DNA from: Kocuria sp.
GTDB taxonomy: Bacteria; Actinomycetota; Actinomycetes; Actinomycetales; Micrococcaceae
Length of the DNA stretch: 64,000 nucleotides
Assembly: GCA_030524035.1 (NCBI GenBank)
Contig: JAUNHG010000003.1
Span: 186,001 to 250,000 of the forward strand
Direction of reading: 5' to 3'
Position numbers and translations under genes: made by a program. Shown here in pieces: positions 16,478-25,599 of this stretch; the first letter of the stretch is position 1, and every line of letters starts with the position of its first letter. The notes under the pieces were generated by a model that saw nothing but the letters and a program-made list of their open reading frames with translations, had not been told where the DNA came from and searched no databases.

Positions 16478-19198
16478 TCAGTTTTGCAGGGCGTCGCGCA
16501 CCTCACTACGGTCAGAAATGTCAAGCTTGTCGAATAGGCGGTAGACGTGGCCTTCCACCGTGCGACGCCGCAAACCAAGTTCCTGCGCCACCTGAGCGTT
16601 AGTCATACCTTTAGCCACCAGCTCCGCAACTTCCTGTTCCCGTTCTGTCAGATGTGAGCTCTTGCCTCCTTGGTGCGACCGACGCCGCATGGAACGTCCT
16701 GTGGCTTTAAAAGATTCGTCCATCGCCTGAGTCACGGTACTGATCACAGAGGACGGCGCATAAGGGCTGAGCAAAACGAGCGCCCTTTCTAAGGTATCCC
16801 CCGCCAGCCCATAGAGCTCAACCGCATGGCACTGCAACCCAACAGAGACCAATTCATCCACATCCACGGTTAAAACAGCACGACAAATCCGTGTGACCAG
16901 CTGCTGGTACAGTCCGCTGGTACCTTCCGAAAGCTCCAAAAGCTGACGCACAAAAACGTCTTGTCCTGCAGTCAATACCTGAGCAAATCCAAAGTGAGCG
17001 GTGATCACCTCCCCCGCCTCCAGCGCGGATTGAATCACGGAGACGATCAAGCTAATATCCTCAAATTTGTTCTGGAGGGTCCTTGTCATGGCATCGAACA
17101 AAATGTGATGCCACCGCAACGGTAAAAGATCGCCGTCCACCCACTCCGCTGATCCAGGATCATCCAGCGGAGCCCGTTCAACAAATTGACCGGTTGTCAG
17201 CAAGGTAATCAGGTCGATCGCGCTACGGCACAACGCCAAGAGGAATGGCGCGGTGTCATCGCGACTACATGCCATCGCCGCGCGGAAATAGGGATGCGCG
17301 GGAGCAGAGGCACCCTTGAGCAACAAACTCATCCCATAAGCCGCGTAGTAATGCCCGGCAAATGCTAGATACGGGCTGGAATCCTCTGGCCCCCATGTAT
17401 TAGGCAGTGCGCTTAGAGGAGCGATCGGTGCTCCGCTTAGCGTCGTGGCCCACAAACGGCCAATCCTCGCCACATCGGTGAAAACCGATAGCAGCCCAGG
17501 GTTGGTTTCCACCAGAAGAAGCGCACGCGACCATGCCTCCGATGAAGCATCCAGATCAGCAGCACGTGTCAGCGCCCGACCCAAGGTAGCCAACGAAAGT
17601 ACCGCGATCTCCGGAACAGGTGATTCACGCAACCTGCGCCATTGCTCGACTTTTTGTCCCCCTGGCGGGCCTGACCAATCCGCCCACAGCTGCAACAGAG
17701 TTTCCAAATTCTGAAAAAACTCACGTTCTGCGGCAGACACATCAGGATGTCTTAAACAACGCTCCCCCAGCTCACGCCACCGCTGCTGCCATGCTTCATC
17801 TGAATACGCCAGGTGCCCTACACCACGCAACATTCCTTCGCAGGTCATCACAACACGCAATTGATGCGGGGTGAGCTGATCGACGTCGATATTCGCAGCG
17901 ATCACCCCGGCCTCGTTATGCTGACGCAGCTTGAGTCTGGCGCGCAGTTTCTCAACATCCGCTGCCGCCTGCCACTGAGGATCCACGGGGCTTTCAAGTG
18001 CACGCAACGCATATTCAGCCCATAACCTGTCGTTGGCTGAAGCCGCCAAGGCCACGAGGTCCGCGCTATCAACCAACGTTCCGGTGTTGACGCCCCACGC
18101 CGCCCGAGACACCGGACTCATCCCGTGCTCGCTCACAAAAGCCTGGAAGGGTCCCAGCGCGACGCTCAGCCCGGGGGGAAGATGCTGTCGAATCGCTTCG
18201 GCCAAGTGTTCACACGTGGGACCCACCACCCACCGCTGATCTTCATACCGAGTGCGCACCAACCCGGACTCAGTGAGCGCTGGCAGAGCTTCTGCCAAAA
18301 CATCGTTGATAGCCGGGGTCATCTCAACCCGCTCTGCCAGAACCACCACAAAAAGTACTTGACGTTGGACTTCTGTCAGCTCCGCAAGATGAACCGCAAC
18401 AACCTCACGCAAATCATCTGAGACACCCTCCACCGGACCAACAAAATGCCACAAACCATCGTCCAGAAGAAGCAAACCGTCTTCACGAGCGCGGTCAAGG
18501 TACGAAACCACCAGCCGTGGAATACCTCCGGTAAGGATCGTGGTCCACTGCGCAGCCAGGAGAGGAACCGTACCGCCCAGTTCTTGTTCCATTAGCTCAG
18601 TCACACCATTACCATCAAGCGGAAGAAGAGTGTGCGCCCTAATCAGCCCGCGTCGGAGCAACGGGAGCAAGTCACCTGCAGCGTGTGATGCCGATGAAGT
18701 GGAACCCACCAAAACCACCTTGATCAGACCAGCGCTCAGCAAACTGGAGACCAGCCGCTGCGCTGCCGCAGGCATCTTGTGGAGCTCCTGAAGAACCATT
18801 AAAGGCATGGGTCCTGTGGAACTGCGCAGCTGACGACACGCATGAGCCAACAGGTCAAAAGCGCCGGCCGGATCGTCCACCGGAACATGATCAACCCCAA
18901 ATTCTTGCGCCACCGAAGCCACCATGAACGCCAGACCACCCAGCTCTGACTCCATAGAGGCTGCCGCGTTATGCTCCGCCCGTAGAATCCCAACATTGCC
19001 TACCATCTGGCCCACGACTGCGCGGGCCACCGTGGAGGTCCCGGCACCAAAAGCACCATGAATAACCACACCCCGGCAATTACTATCCCGCAAGTCAGCG
19101 ATAGCAGCCCGTACCGTTGCCTCACGACTGCTCACTAACGATCCGGACCCCAACCGGATCTGCTCGGTACGTGGGGATGACACGCAGCTTTCCGTCAC
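16478..19198 (-). CDS. Large ATP-binding LuxR-family regulator (LAL-like), distal copy
   Basis: 906 residues from the GTG at 19198, which overlaps the upstream stop by 4 nt and has AAGGGA before it; a GTG at 19216 is the longer alternative. N-terminal P-loop NTPase with GAFGAGTST as a degenerate Walker A, a long helical-repeat middle with few recognisable motifs, and a C-terminal LuxR helix-turn-helix (LTEREQEVAELVAKGMTNA, then GLRRRTVEGHVYRLFDKL). Such proteins are STAND-type ATPases that bind DNA after sensing a ligand. It is paralogous to the adjacent upstream gene and is the last of a sufS-sufU-regulator-regulator string. Target genes unknown. Confidence 0.85.
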   Translation of the reverse strand: MTESCVSSPRTEQIRLGSGSLVSSREATVRAAIADLRDSNCRGVVIHGAFGAGTSTVARAVVGQMVGNVGILRAEHNAAASMESELGGLAFMVASVAQEFGVDHVPVDDPAGAFDLLAHACRQLRSSTGPMPLMVLQELHKMPAAAQRLVSSLLSAGLIKVVLVGSTSSASHAAGDLLPLLRRGLIRAHTLLPLDGNGVTELMEQELGGTVPLLAAQWTTILTGGIPRLVVSYLDRAREDGLLLLDDGLWHFVGPVEGVSDDLREVVAVHLAELTEVQRQVLFVVVLAERVEMTPAINDVLAEALPALTESGLVRTRYEDQRWVVGPTCEHLAEAIRQHLPPGLSVALGPFQAFVSEHGMSPVSRAAWGVNTGTLVDSADLVALAASANDRLWAEYALRALESPVDPQWQAAADVEKLRARLKLRQHNEAGVIAANIDVDQLTPHQLRVVMTCEGMLRGVGHLAYSDEAWQQRWRELGERCLRHPDVSAAEREFFQNLETLLQLWADWSGPPGGQKVEQWRRLRESPVPEIAVLSLATLGRALTRAADLDASSEAWSRALLLVETNPGLLSVFTDVARIGRLWATTLSGAPIAPLSALPNTWGPEDSSPYLAFAGHYYAAYGMSLLLKGASAPAHPYFRAAMACSRDDTAPFLLALCRSAIDLITLLTTGQFVERAPLDDPGSAEWVDGDLLPLRWHHILFDAMTRTLQNKFEDISLIVSVIQSALEAGEVITAHFGFAQVLTAGQDVFVRQLLELSEGTSGLYQQLVTRICRAVLTVDVDELVSVGLQCHAVELYGLAGDTLERALVLLSPYAPSSVISTVTQAMDESFKATGRSMRRRSHQGGKSSHLTEREQEVAELVAKGMTNAQVAQELGLRRRTVEGHVYRLFDKLDISDRSEVRDALQN

Positions 19199-21858
19199 GC
19201 CTGAACTCCCTTCCACAGATCAACCAGTTCCGTACGACGTGTCAGGTTCAGTTTCCGCAACACCTGGCGCATATGGCCTTCCACCGTGCGGCGGGACAAT
19301 CCCACTTCCTCTGCAATCGCCTGGTTGGTAAGTCCCGCAGCGGCCAGATCAGCTATTTCACGCTCGCGTGCTGTAAGAACAGCCACCAAACTCACCGCAC
19401 GGGCATCCACTTCACCGGTGTCCATATCTTCTGAACCATCGTCGGGGAAAGGGATGACGGGTCCCGCTGACGTGGTATGGCCTCGTGCCGCAATCGTGCG
19501 TTCCAGGTACCCCACCAAACTCAAATCACCCATGGCTGCCGCGCTACGCAAAGCAGCGCGCAAGTCCGTGATTTTTTGGTGTTCAAGAGCCTGTGCCAGT
19601 TGACCCAAGCTTTCAGCCCAAGCTCCTTGGCACCGAGAGGCTGTTGTCCTCAGCTCTTGCACCGCAAACTCCGACCCCGCCCGGGCCAAACCCTGAAGGA
19701 ACAACAGGCACAGACCATCACAACCCCGCTCAGCGGTATCATCCGCCCAGGAACGCCACCGCTGAATACCCGCAGCCACGTCACCTAATAAAAACTCCGC
19801 GAGGCCCAAGAAGTACTCACCCGCCACCCTGTACAGATAGGAGCCTTGAGTGGATGAGGCATGGTCGGTCTGAAGCAGCTTCCATGCTTCATCATGCCGG
19901 CCCACCCAGGCGTAAGCGGCAGAGGTCAAACCAATCAGCAGATGCGGTACATGGAACATGGTCCTGCTGTCCGCTGCTGCCATGGCTGTTTCTAAATAGC
20001 GCACAGCTTTGCCCGGACGCCCGGTAAGCATCAGCAAAGTACCCAGCAACACATTGTGCTGAACCCACCCTGGTGTGTCTGGAATCCCAGCGTCCTGACT
20101 TAGAACTCGCTCCAGTAATCGTGCCCACTCTCCCGCAAATAAGCTGGCGACCATGGCGGCATCCTGCGTATGTTGTTGAGCTAGCCGGGCATTACGGGCA
20201 GTGCGATCCACCCGGACAGTGCGAGACAAAATCGCCTGCCCATCCACTGAGCGCCCACAGACCGCGTTGGCTTTGGCGGTGAGCCCCACCATCAGCGCGC
20301 GAGTAGTTCTCTCCACAGTCCGCGCCGCTGAAGCCCGCGCAATGGAATCCAACAACGTCTGATAATCACCACGATAATTTTCAAGAACCCACTGGGCTGA
20401 AAGCGCGGCCTCCTCCAGCGCGATACTCTGTGCCAGGTTGTAGGAACTCTGGTCATACATGGCGTTATGGTGACCACGAGCGATGCCCAGCAAGTGCTCA
20501 AAATCCCCTACTTTGCGTCGTTGCTGGGTGCTCATGGCAGCCAAAACATAGAGGGCTTCCACGTCCCTAGCTTCCAGGGGGTTCTGCGGATCTGGTTGCT
20601 GTTCCAACAACGGTTTAGCCAGCTCGACAGCCGCATCAACCTGCCCCAAGCTGGCTAAAGCCAGTGTGTGTAACCCGTGCAATCGTGCGGCGTCTTGACC
20701 GTCCAAGGTGCGGATCAGACGGTGCACCGTTCCGTAATCCGCATTCTGTGCCGCCAATTCGGCTAACTCGGCTACCCGGTCTGGGTCCAAAGGCAGCCCC
20801 AGGGAGTGCTGCCAGAGCAACAAGTCCGCGCTGGCTCCCGCACGCATCCGGGGATCGTGACGGTAATCAGCCAGCAGTTCATAAAGTTCACGATCACGCT
20901 CGGCCGGCGTCACGTCGGTGACCAGGATGGCAATCCAAGAGTTCGTCATGACAACGCCGCGGGAAGCGCCTCTGCCGTGCAGACAAATGACTCCGTTTTC
21001 CACCAAGACATCCAGGTTGTGGGCGTCAAACAAGCTGACCAAAATCGATGAAGGGACCTCCCGCAGACGAGCAAGCACCTGCAAAATACTCAATTGGTCA
21101 GGGTCCAATGTCCTGGTATGTAAAGCCTGTTGCAGCAACATCGCGCGATCCGTACCCGGCTGCAGCCCTCCACCTTCGCCGGTTTCGGTTGACGACGACG
21201 CCAAATCTTTGAGCGCCACCACAGCGTGCCCCACAACAGCCTGAGAAATCCGCAGAACTTTAGCGATTTCACTCGCATCAGGTTCTCGCCCCAGTACGGA
21301 CCTCGCCATCTCCATCACATCCCCTGCGGTCAGTTCAGGAATGCGGTGTTCCGTCAATTCACCGTCACGCCACAGTTGGCTCATAGCTGCGCCAGTTAAT
21401 CGCACGGAAGTAGAGGCCACGAGGAGCGATAATTCACGACTACGCGCCAGCTCCACAAGAACGTGCCGGTAAATTTCCGGCACCAAGTGGACGTCATCAA
21501 GGACCACCAAAAGTGGAAAATCTGTGTTGTTTTGTTTGATCCAAGAGCGTGCTCGGCGAAATGCCTGAAGCACACCGGAGCCCCGTGCGTCATCACCGGC
21601 ACATAACGCTGCAGCGAAACCGGGGGCTGGGTGCGGATGGCCTTCCATGAGTGGATATTCCCACCATCGGATCACCTGGGCCATGGGCTCCAGTGCGGTG
21701 CAGATATCGTCCAAGAGCACAGTCTTACCCACGCCTTGGGCACCGGTGAGCAACGTACTGGGTCCAAGGGTGTCCCACTCCCACGGAGTCACCAGATTCT
21801 GCACGAAAGCGCTACGGCTAGGGAGTTTGACAGGCAGGGCCTCTGTGAGGATCTTCAT
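19195..21858 (-). CDS. Large ATP-binding LuxR-family regulator (LAL-like), proximal copy
   Basis: 887 residues. The order is an NTPase domain with canonical Walker A GAQGVGKTVLLDD (near 40-52), Walker B-like LLVVLDDVHLV, an alpha-helical repeat region of about 500 residues rich in Ala and Leu (TPR/MalT-like), and the LuxR helix-turn-helix at the C-terminus (LTAREREIADLAAAGLTNQ, GLSRRTVEGHMRQVLRKL). It overlaps sufU by the 4 nt ATGA (21855-21858) and the next regulator by 4 nt, so all are translationally coupled. This Walker A is intact, unlike that of the distal copy. Signal and regulon are not visible. Confidence 0.87.
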   Translation of the reverse strand: MKILTEALPVKLPSRSAFVQNLVTPWEWDTLGPSTLLTGAQGVGKTVLLDDICTALEPMAQVIRWWEYPLMEGHPHPAPGFAAALCAGDDARGSGVLQAFRRARSWIKQNNTDFPLLVVLDDVHLVPEIYRHVLVELARSRELSLLVASTSVRLTGAAMSQLWRDGELTEHRIPELTAGDVMEMARSVLGREPDASEIAKVLRISQAVVGHAVVALKDLASSSTETGEGGGLQPGTDRAMLLQQALHTRTLDPDQLSILQVLARLREVPSSILVSLFDAHNLDVLVENGVICLHGRGASRGVVMTNSWIAILVTDVTPAERDRELYELLADYRHDPRMRAGASADLLLWQHSLGLPLDPDRVAELAELAAQNADYGTVHRLIRTLDGQDAARLHGLHTLALASLGQVDAAVELAKPLLEQQPDPQNPLEARDVEALYVLAAMSTQQRRKVGDFEHLLGIARGHHNAMYDQSSYNLAQSIALEEAALSAQWVLENYRGDYQTLLDSIARASAARTVERTTRALMVGLTAKANAVCGRSVDGQAILSRTVRVDRTARNARLAQQHTQDAAMVASLFAGEWARLLERVLSQDAGIPDTPGWVQHNVLLGTLLMLTGRPGKAVRYLETAMAAADSRTMFHVPHLLIGLTSAAYAWVGRHDEAWKLLQTDHASSTQGSYLYRVAGEYFLGLAEFLLGDVAAGIQRWRSWADDTAERGCDGLCLLFLQGLARAGSEFAVQELRTTASRCQGAWAESLGQLAQALEHQKITDLRAALRSAAAMGDLSLVGYLERTIAARGHTTSAGPVIPFPDDGSEDMDTGEVDARAVSLVAVLTAREREIADLAAAGLTNQAIAEEVGLSRRTVEGHMRQVLRKLNLTRRTELVDLWKGVQA

Positions 21859-22328
21859 CCGCGCACCGAGTGTGCTTGTGCCAGGGCCGCTTCAGCCGCC
21901 ACCCAGGCCAATGCCGCGCATTTGATGCGAGCTACGAATTGGGAAACCCCTGCAAAGACCACTGCCTCACCAAGCACCTGTTCATCTGGGTGCACTGCCC
22001 CACGCGAGCGCAGCATGTGGCGAAAAGAAGCAATCTGAGTTCTCAGAGTTTGCACGTCGGTTCCCGAAGCCATGTCGGACAGCACGGAGGCTGCGGCCAT
22101 CGAAATCGAACAACCGTCGCCTGCCCAGGTCAAGGAGGTCACCGTATCCCCCTGCACACCGACCCGGACCAGAATTTCGTCTCCGCAGGTGGGGTTGTAC
22201 TCGTGGTGGGTTCCTGCGGCCGATTCTTGCTCAAGGGGTGTGGCATCGGCGGCAAGTAGCCCTTCACCAACCCGCCGTTTGGAGTGGTCCAAGATCACCT
22301 CCTGGTACATCTGATCCAAAGCACTCAT
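21855..22328 (-). CDS. sufU: SufU-type iron-sulfur cluster assembly sulfurtransferase
   Basis: 157 residues. The N-terminus LDQMYQEVILDHSKRR is the IscU/SufU signature, and the three conserved cysteines are in NPTCGD, GDGCSIS and RIKCAAL. The Asp of NPTCGD with the cysteines binds Zn2+ in Gram-positive SufU, which accepts persulfide sulfur from SufS. It follows sufS by 15 nt and its stop overlaps the next regulator gene. The rest of the SUF system (sufB, C, D, R) is not in this window. Confidence 0.93.
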   Translation of the reverse strand: MSALDQMYQEVILDHSKRRVGEGLLAADATPLEQESAAGTHHEYNPTCGDEILVRVGVQGDTVTSLTWAGDGCSISMAAASVLSDMASGTDVQTLRTQIASFRHMLRSRGAVHPDEQVLGEAVVFAGVSQFVARIKCAALAWVAAEAALAQAHSVRG

Positions 22329-22343
22329 GTTCTATAAGACTCC

Positions 22344-23675
22344 TTAGTTATGGGTAGCTAGGCGAAAATAACGCCTCACGTGGGATAACTCCTCCAGGAA
22401 ACGGTCGATGTCCTCAGTTGTGTTGTATAAATAGGCACTGGCCCTGGTGGATGCTGTCACCCCAAGGCGCCGGTGCAATGGCTGTGCGCAGTGGTGCCCC
22501 ACTCTGACCGCAATACCGGCGGCGTCCAGAAGTTGACCAACGTCGTGAGCATGCACTCCATCCACCACCACGGACGCTAAACCAACTCGTTCTTCCCCTG
22601 ATGGCGGGCCGATTAACCGGACTCCCGGCATGTCGGCAATCCCCGCAGCTAGGCGTTGACCAAGTTCTGCCTCCCACGCCGCCACGTGATCCATTCCCAC
22701 GTCGCAGAGGAATTTAACAGCGTGAGCCAAAGCAACCGCTTGAGAAATGCGTTGCGTACCGGCTTCAAATCGGGCCGGGGCTGGTAAATAGTGGCTTTTT
22801 TCCATGGTCACTGAGGTGATCATGGAACCTCCGGCCAGGAACGTGGGCAGCGCGTTGAGCAACTCTTGCCGCCCGTACAGAACACCAATCCCGGTGGGCC
22901 CCAACATTTTGTGCCCGGAGAACGCCGCAAAATCTACCCCTAATTGCCGAAAATCCACTGGCAGGTGGGGGACCGACTGGCAAGCATCTAACACGGTCAG
23001 AGCCCCTACAGAGTGGGCAGCTGCCACAAGAGCGGGGACGTCGTTGATCGCACCCGTAACATTGGACACATGAGTGAACGCCAGCACACGAGTGCGCTCG
23101 GTGAGCACTGCACTCAATGCGGTTAGGTCCAGAAGGCCGTTGTCATCAGCAGGAATCCAGCGCAATGTGGCCCCGGTCCTGGCGCATAGTTCCTGCCAAG
23201 GAACCAGGTTGGCGTGGTGTTCGGATTCCGTCACCAGGATTTCATCCCCAGCTCCCACTCTGAATCGGTGAGACTGTTCACCGGCACCGTTACTTCCGGC
23301 TGTGGCGTTAGAGAAAGCGTAGGTGAGCAGATTAATGGCTTCCGTGGCATTCGAGGTCCAGACAATTTCCTCCACTCCGGCACCCACAAAGTCGGCCACG
23401 GTATGCCGCGCTTGTTCAAAGACTTCAGTAGATTCCACGGCCACGGTATGAGCGCCCCGATGCACAGCGGAGTATGACGTACGCAGGAATTCCTGTTCGG
23501 CGGCCAGCACAGAGTCCGGGCGTTGGGACGTTGCACCAGAGTCGAGATAAATCAGGGGTTGGTCCGCCACAGAGCGTCCCAGTAGCGGGAAACGACCGGC
23601 TAACTCTCTGGCCCGGGCGTTGTTCATCTTCCGCGCCGCAGATGGGGGTGTGTTGGCGGTGTTGTCACCGGACAT
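22344..23675 (-). CDS. sufS: Cysteine desulfurase SufS
   Basis: 443 residues, class V aminotransferase fold. Pyridoxal-phosphate Lys is in FSGHKMLGPTGIGVLYG, the catalytic persulfide Cys in VRVGHHCAQPLHRRLGV, with substrate loops YLDSGATSQRP and VHRGAHTVA. It releases sulfur from cysteine and passes it to SufU encoded immediately downstream. AAGGAGG precedes the ATG at 7 nt. About ten extra residues (around SNATAGSNGAGEQSH) are inserted after the helix LLTYAF. The gene begins 35 nt after pth and is probably part of the same leftward transcript. Confidence 0.94.
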   Translation of the reverse strand: MSGDNTANTPPSAARKMNNARARELAGRFPLLGRSVADQPLIYLDSGATSQRPDSVLAAEQEFLRTSYSAVHRGAHTVAVESTEVFEQARHTVADFVGAGVEEIVWTSNATEAINLLTYAFSNATAGSNGAGEQSHRFRVGAGDEILVTESEHHANLVPWQELCARTGATLRWIPADDNGLLDLTALSAVLTERTRVLAFTHVSNVTGAINDVPALVAAAHSVGALTVLDACQSVPHLPVDFRQLGVDFAAFSGHKMLGPTGIGVLYGRQELLNALPTFLAGGSMITSVTMEKSHYLPAPARFEAGTQRISQAVALAHAVKFLCDVGMDHVAAWEAELGQRLAAGIADMPGVRLIGPPSGEERVGLASVVVDGVHAHDVGQLLDAAGIAVRVGHHCAQPLHRRLGVTASTRASAYLYNTTEDIDRFLEELSHVRRYFRLATHN

Positions 23676-23710
23676 AGCAGAACCTCCTTTTCAATGACAT
23701 ACCGGATGAG

Positions 23711-24292
23711 CTAGCGCGCGTGGATCGTATTCTGAGCTGCCGTGAGTCCGTCATCGATGATCTGCTCCACAGCATCGGCTGCTCGATCCAGCAATGACGG
23801 CAAGGCTTGTTGTTCCTGGTGGGTGAAAGGCTTGAGCACAAAGTCTGCTGTATCCATACGCCCCGGTGGTCGCCCGACCCCCACACGCACGCGCACATAG
23901 TCTTTGCTGCCACACGCCTTTGTGATGTCTCGCAGGCCGTTGTGGCCACCTTCCCCGCCGCCACGCTTAAGTTTGATGGTGTCAAAATCAATATCGAGCT
24001 CATCGTGAACCACAATCAACCGTTGTTCGTCCTGACCAAAGAACTTCATGACGTTCAGCACCGGGCCACCGGAGAGGTTCATATAACTCATCGGTTTAAC
24101 CAGCGCTACAGGTGGCCCACCAGGGCGGAGTCGAGTCTGGATAAGGTGGGTTCTCGTTTTCGACGACACCGCAAACATGCCACCTGTACGCCGAGCAAGT
24201 TCATCAAGCACCATCTGACCCACGTTGTGCCGAGTGCGCCCATATTGCGCGCCGGGATTGCCCAACCCCACCACTATCCACCGTTCACCCAT
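23711..24292 (-). CDS. pth: Peptidyl-tRNA hydrolase
   Basis: 193 residues from the ATG at 24292; a TTG at 24328 would lengthen it without a better ribosome site. It begins WIVVGLGNPGAQYGRTRHNVGQMVLDELA, which contains the catalytic His and the Asn of Pth, and continues with the MSYMNLSGGPV, VVHDELDIDF and KRGGGEGGHNGLRDI motifs. It cleaves peptidyl-tRNA released from stalled ribosomes. It follows rplY, as in many actinobacteria, but a strong hairpin separates the two genes. Confidence 0.95.
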   Translation of the reverse strand: MGERWIVVGLGNPGAQYGRTRHNVGQMVLDELARRTGGMFAVSSKTRTHLIQTRLRPGGPPVALVKPMSYMNLSGGPVLNVMKFFGQDEQRLIVVHDELDIDFDTIKLKRGGGEGGHNGLRDITKACGSKDYVRVRVGVGRPPGRMDTADFVLKPFTHQEQQALPSLLDRAADAVEQIIDDGLTAAQNTIHAR

Positions 24293-24331
24293 TGCGCTTC
24301 TTTCTGACTGTGCTACTGCGGTAACCAATAC

Positions 24332-24371
24332 TCAAGGCGGCACCCAAGATCAATCTGGGGTGCCGCCTTGA
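24332..24371. terminator. 14-bp hairpin between rplY and pth
   Basis: TCAAGGCGGCACCC (24332-24345) pairs perfectly with GGGTGCCGCCTTGA (24358-24371), loop 12 nt. It lies after the rplY stop (24404) and before the pth start on the minus strand; no long U-tract follows, so some read-through into pth is likely. Confidence 0.7.
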
Positions 24372-24403
24372 CCTGTCCGTGACATTCGCCACGGACACGA
24401 GGA

Positions 24404-25036
24404 TCACTCGTCGTCAGATGATCCTTCGTCAGAAGTTTCAGCCGCATCATCCGCTGCGTCGTCAGATTCAGCAGTTTCGGGGTCTTCACCCAAGTCCTGC
24501 TCAATCGGTTCTGCCACGTTAACCACCAAGGTTTCAGGGTCAGTAACCAGCTCTAATCCGGCAGGCAGATCAATATCCGACGCAAGAACGTGTTCGTTCG
24601 GCTCGCGGCCTTCGACCGACACCACAAACTGTTCGGGCACCTTCAGAGCATCGACCAGCACCGTGACAGAGGTTTCTTCCTGGTTGTACATGGCAGTAGG
24701 AGCAACAGTTCCTTCAACCACTAACGGAACATCTACCTCGACCTTTTCACCGCGCTTCACGGTCAGCAGGTCGATGTGCAGGATTTCAGGGCGGATCGGG
24801 TGACGCTGAATATCTTTGAGCATGCACAAGTGCTCGCCATCGGCGAGCACTTCAAGAACAGCGTTGGAGTTGCGAGCGATTAGCATCATGTCGTGGCCGG
24901 GAAGGCTGACGTGAATGGGATCATGACCGTGACCGTAAATCACCGCCGGGATGTTGCCGCTAGCTCGAATGCGACGGGCGTAACCTTTACCAAAATCGGT
25001 ACGGATCTCACCGGGGATACGAATGACATCAACCAT
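24404..25036 (-). CDS. rplY: 50S ribosomal protein L25/general stress protein Ctc
   Basis: 210 residues from the ATG at 25036 (AAGGAG 11 nt before). The N-terminal L25 domain (IRTDFGKGYARRIRASGNIP, AVIYGHG) binds 5S rRNA; the C-terminal TL5/CTC domain carries the strand segments VEVDVPLVVEGT and NVAEPIEQDLG, and the protein ends in a very acidic tail rich in Asp, Glu, Ala and Ser, typical of actinobacterial L25. It is followed by pth, the usual order. The ATG at 25084 is in frame but would add 16 residues unlike the family. Confidence 0.94.
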   Translation of the reverse strand: MVDVIRIPGEIRTDFGKGYARRIRASGNIPAVIYGHGHDPIHVSLPGHDMMLIARNSNAVLEVLADGEHLCMLKDIQRHPIRPEILHIDLLTVKRGEKVEVDVPLVVEGTVAPTAMYNQEETSVTVLVDALKVPEQFVVSVEGREPNEHVLASDIDLPAGLELVTDPETLVVNVAEPIEQDLGEDPETAESDDAADDAAETSDEGSSDDE

Positions 25037-25599
25037 GTAGGGTTCGACTCCTTGAGTGCTCGATGGTGCCTTGTGTACAGACACTCAAAAAACTTCCTGA
25101 CAACGTTGCGCCAGCCACGGACGACCGGCTCTTTTCCGTTCATGTGATGTCGAACCAGCCTTGTCGATAACGGGACAGCACACGCGCGACGTCCCCTCGC
25201 CTCGGCAACCTTCACATCGTAACATGTATGCAGTAGCATGGCTCTGACGTGGTGTGACTTCCAGAATGAAAGTACAATTTTCATGGTTTGGCACTTCTGG
25301 GGACGGTCACCAAGAATTCAAGCTTCTAGGATGAGCGTGCTGGATGGTGCTGAACCTTGTTCTACGCGGTGGGGGCCGCACCAAATGTGCCGCAATAAAC
25401 CCCACCGCTGCGGGCGCGCCAGTCACGACGATATGAAGAAGTACCGAATTTTGGTTACGGTGCCCCGTGCGGCCTATATGGGCTGATATAAACAGGGCGC
25501 TCGGCCCGTGACCACGAAGCTTCGCAGATCGTCACAGTAGCACTGCCTGATCAACGTTGATGACTAGTTGGGGCTTCTTGAGGGGGAGGAAGAAAGAGT
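25037..25599. other. Divergent intergenic region, 563 nt, between rplY and the sugar transferase
   Basis: The region must contain promoters in both directions. For the rightward gene a TATAAA at 25487-25492 could be a -10, but no -35 stands at the right distance. A G-rich ribosome site (GGGGGAGGAAG) precedes the ATG at 25600. I see no tRNA, no repeat and no reading frame that looks coding; a long leader of the sugar-transferase transcript is possible. Confidence 0.45.

Noticed and set aside
25238-25486. 82-codon frame upstream of the sugar transferase
   Set aside because: Composition is not that of a coding sequence here, there is no ribosome site and no motif.
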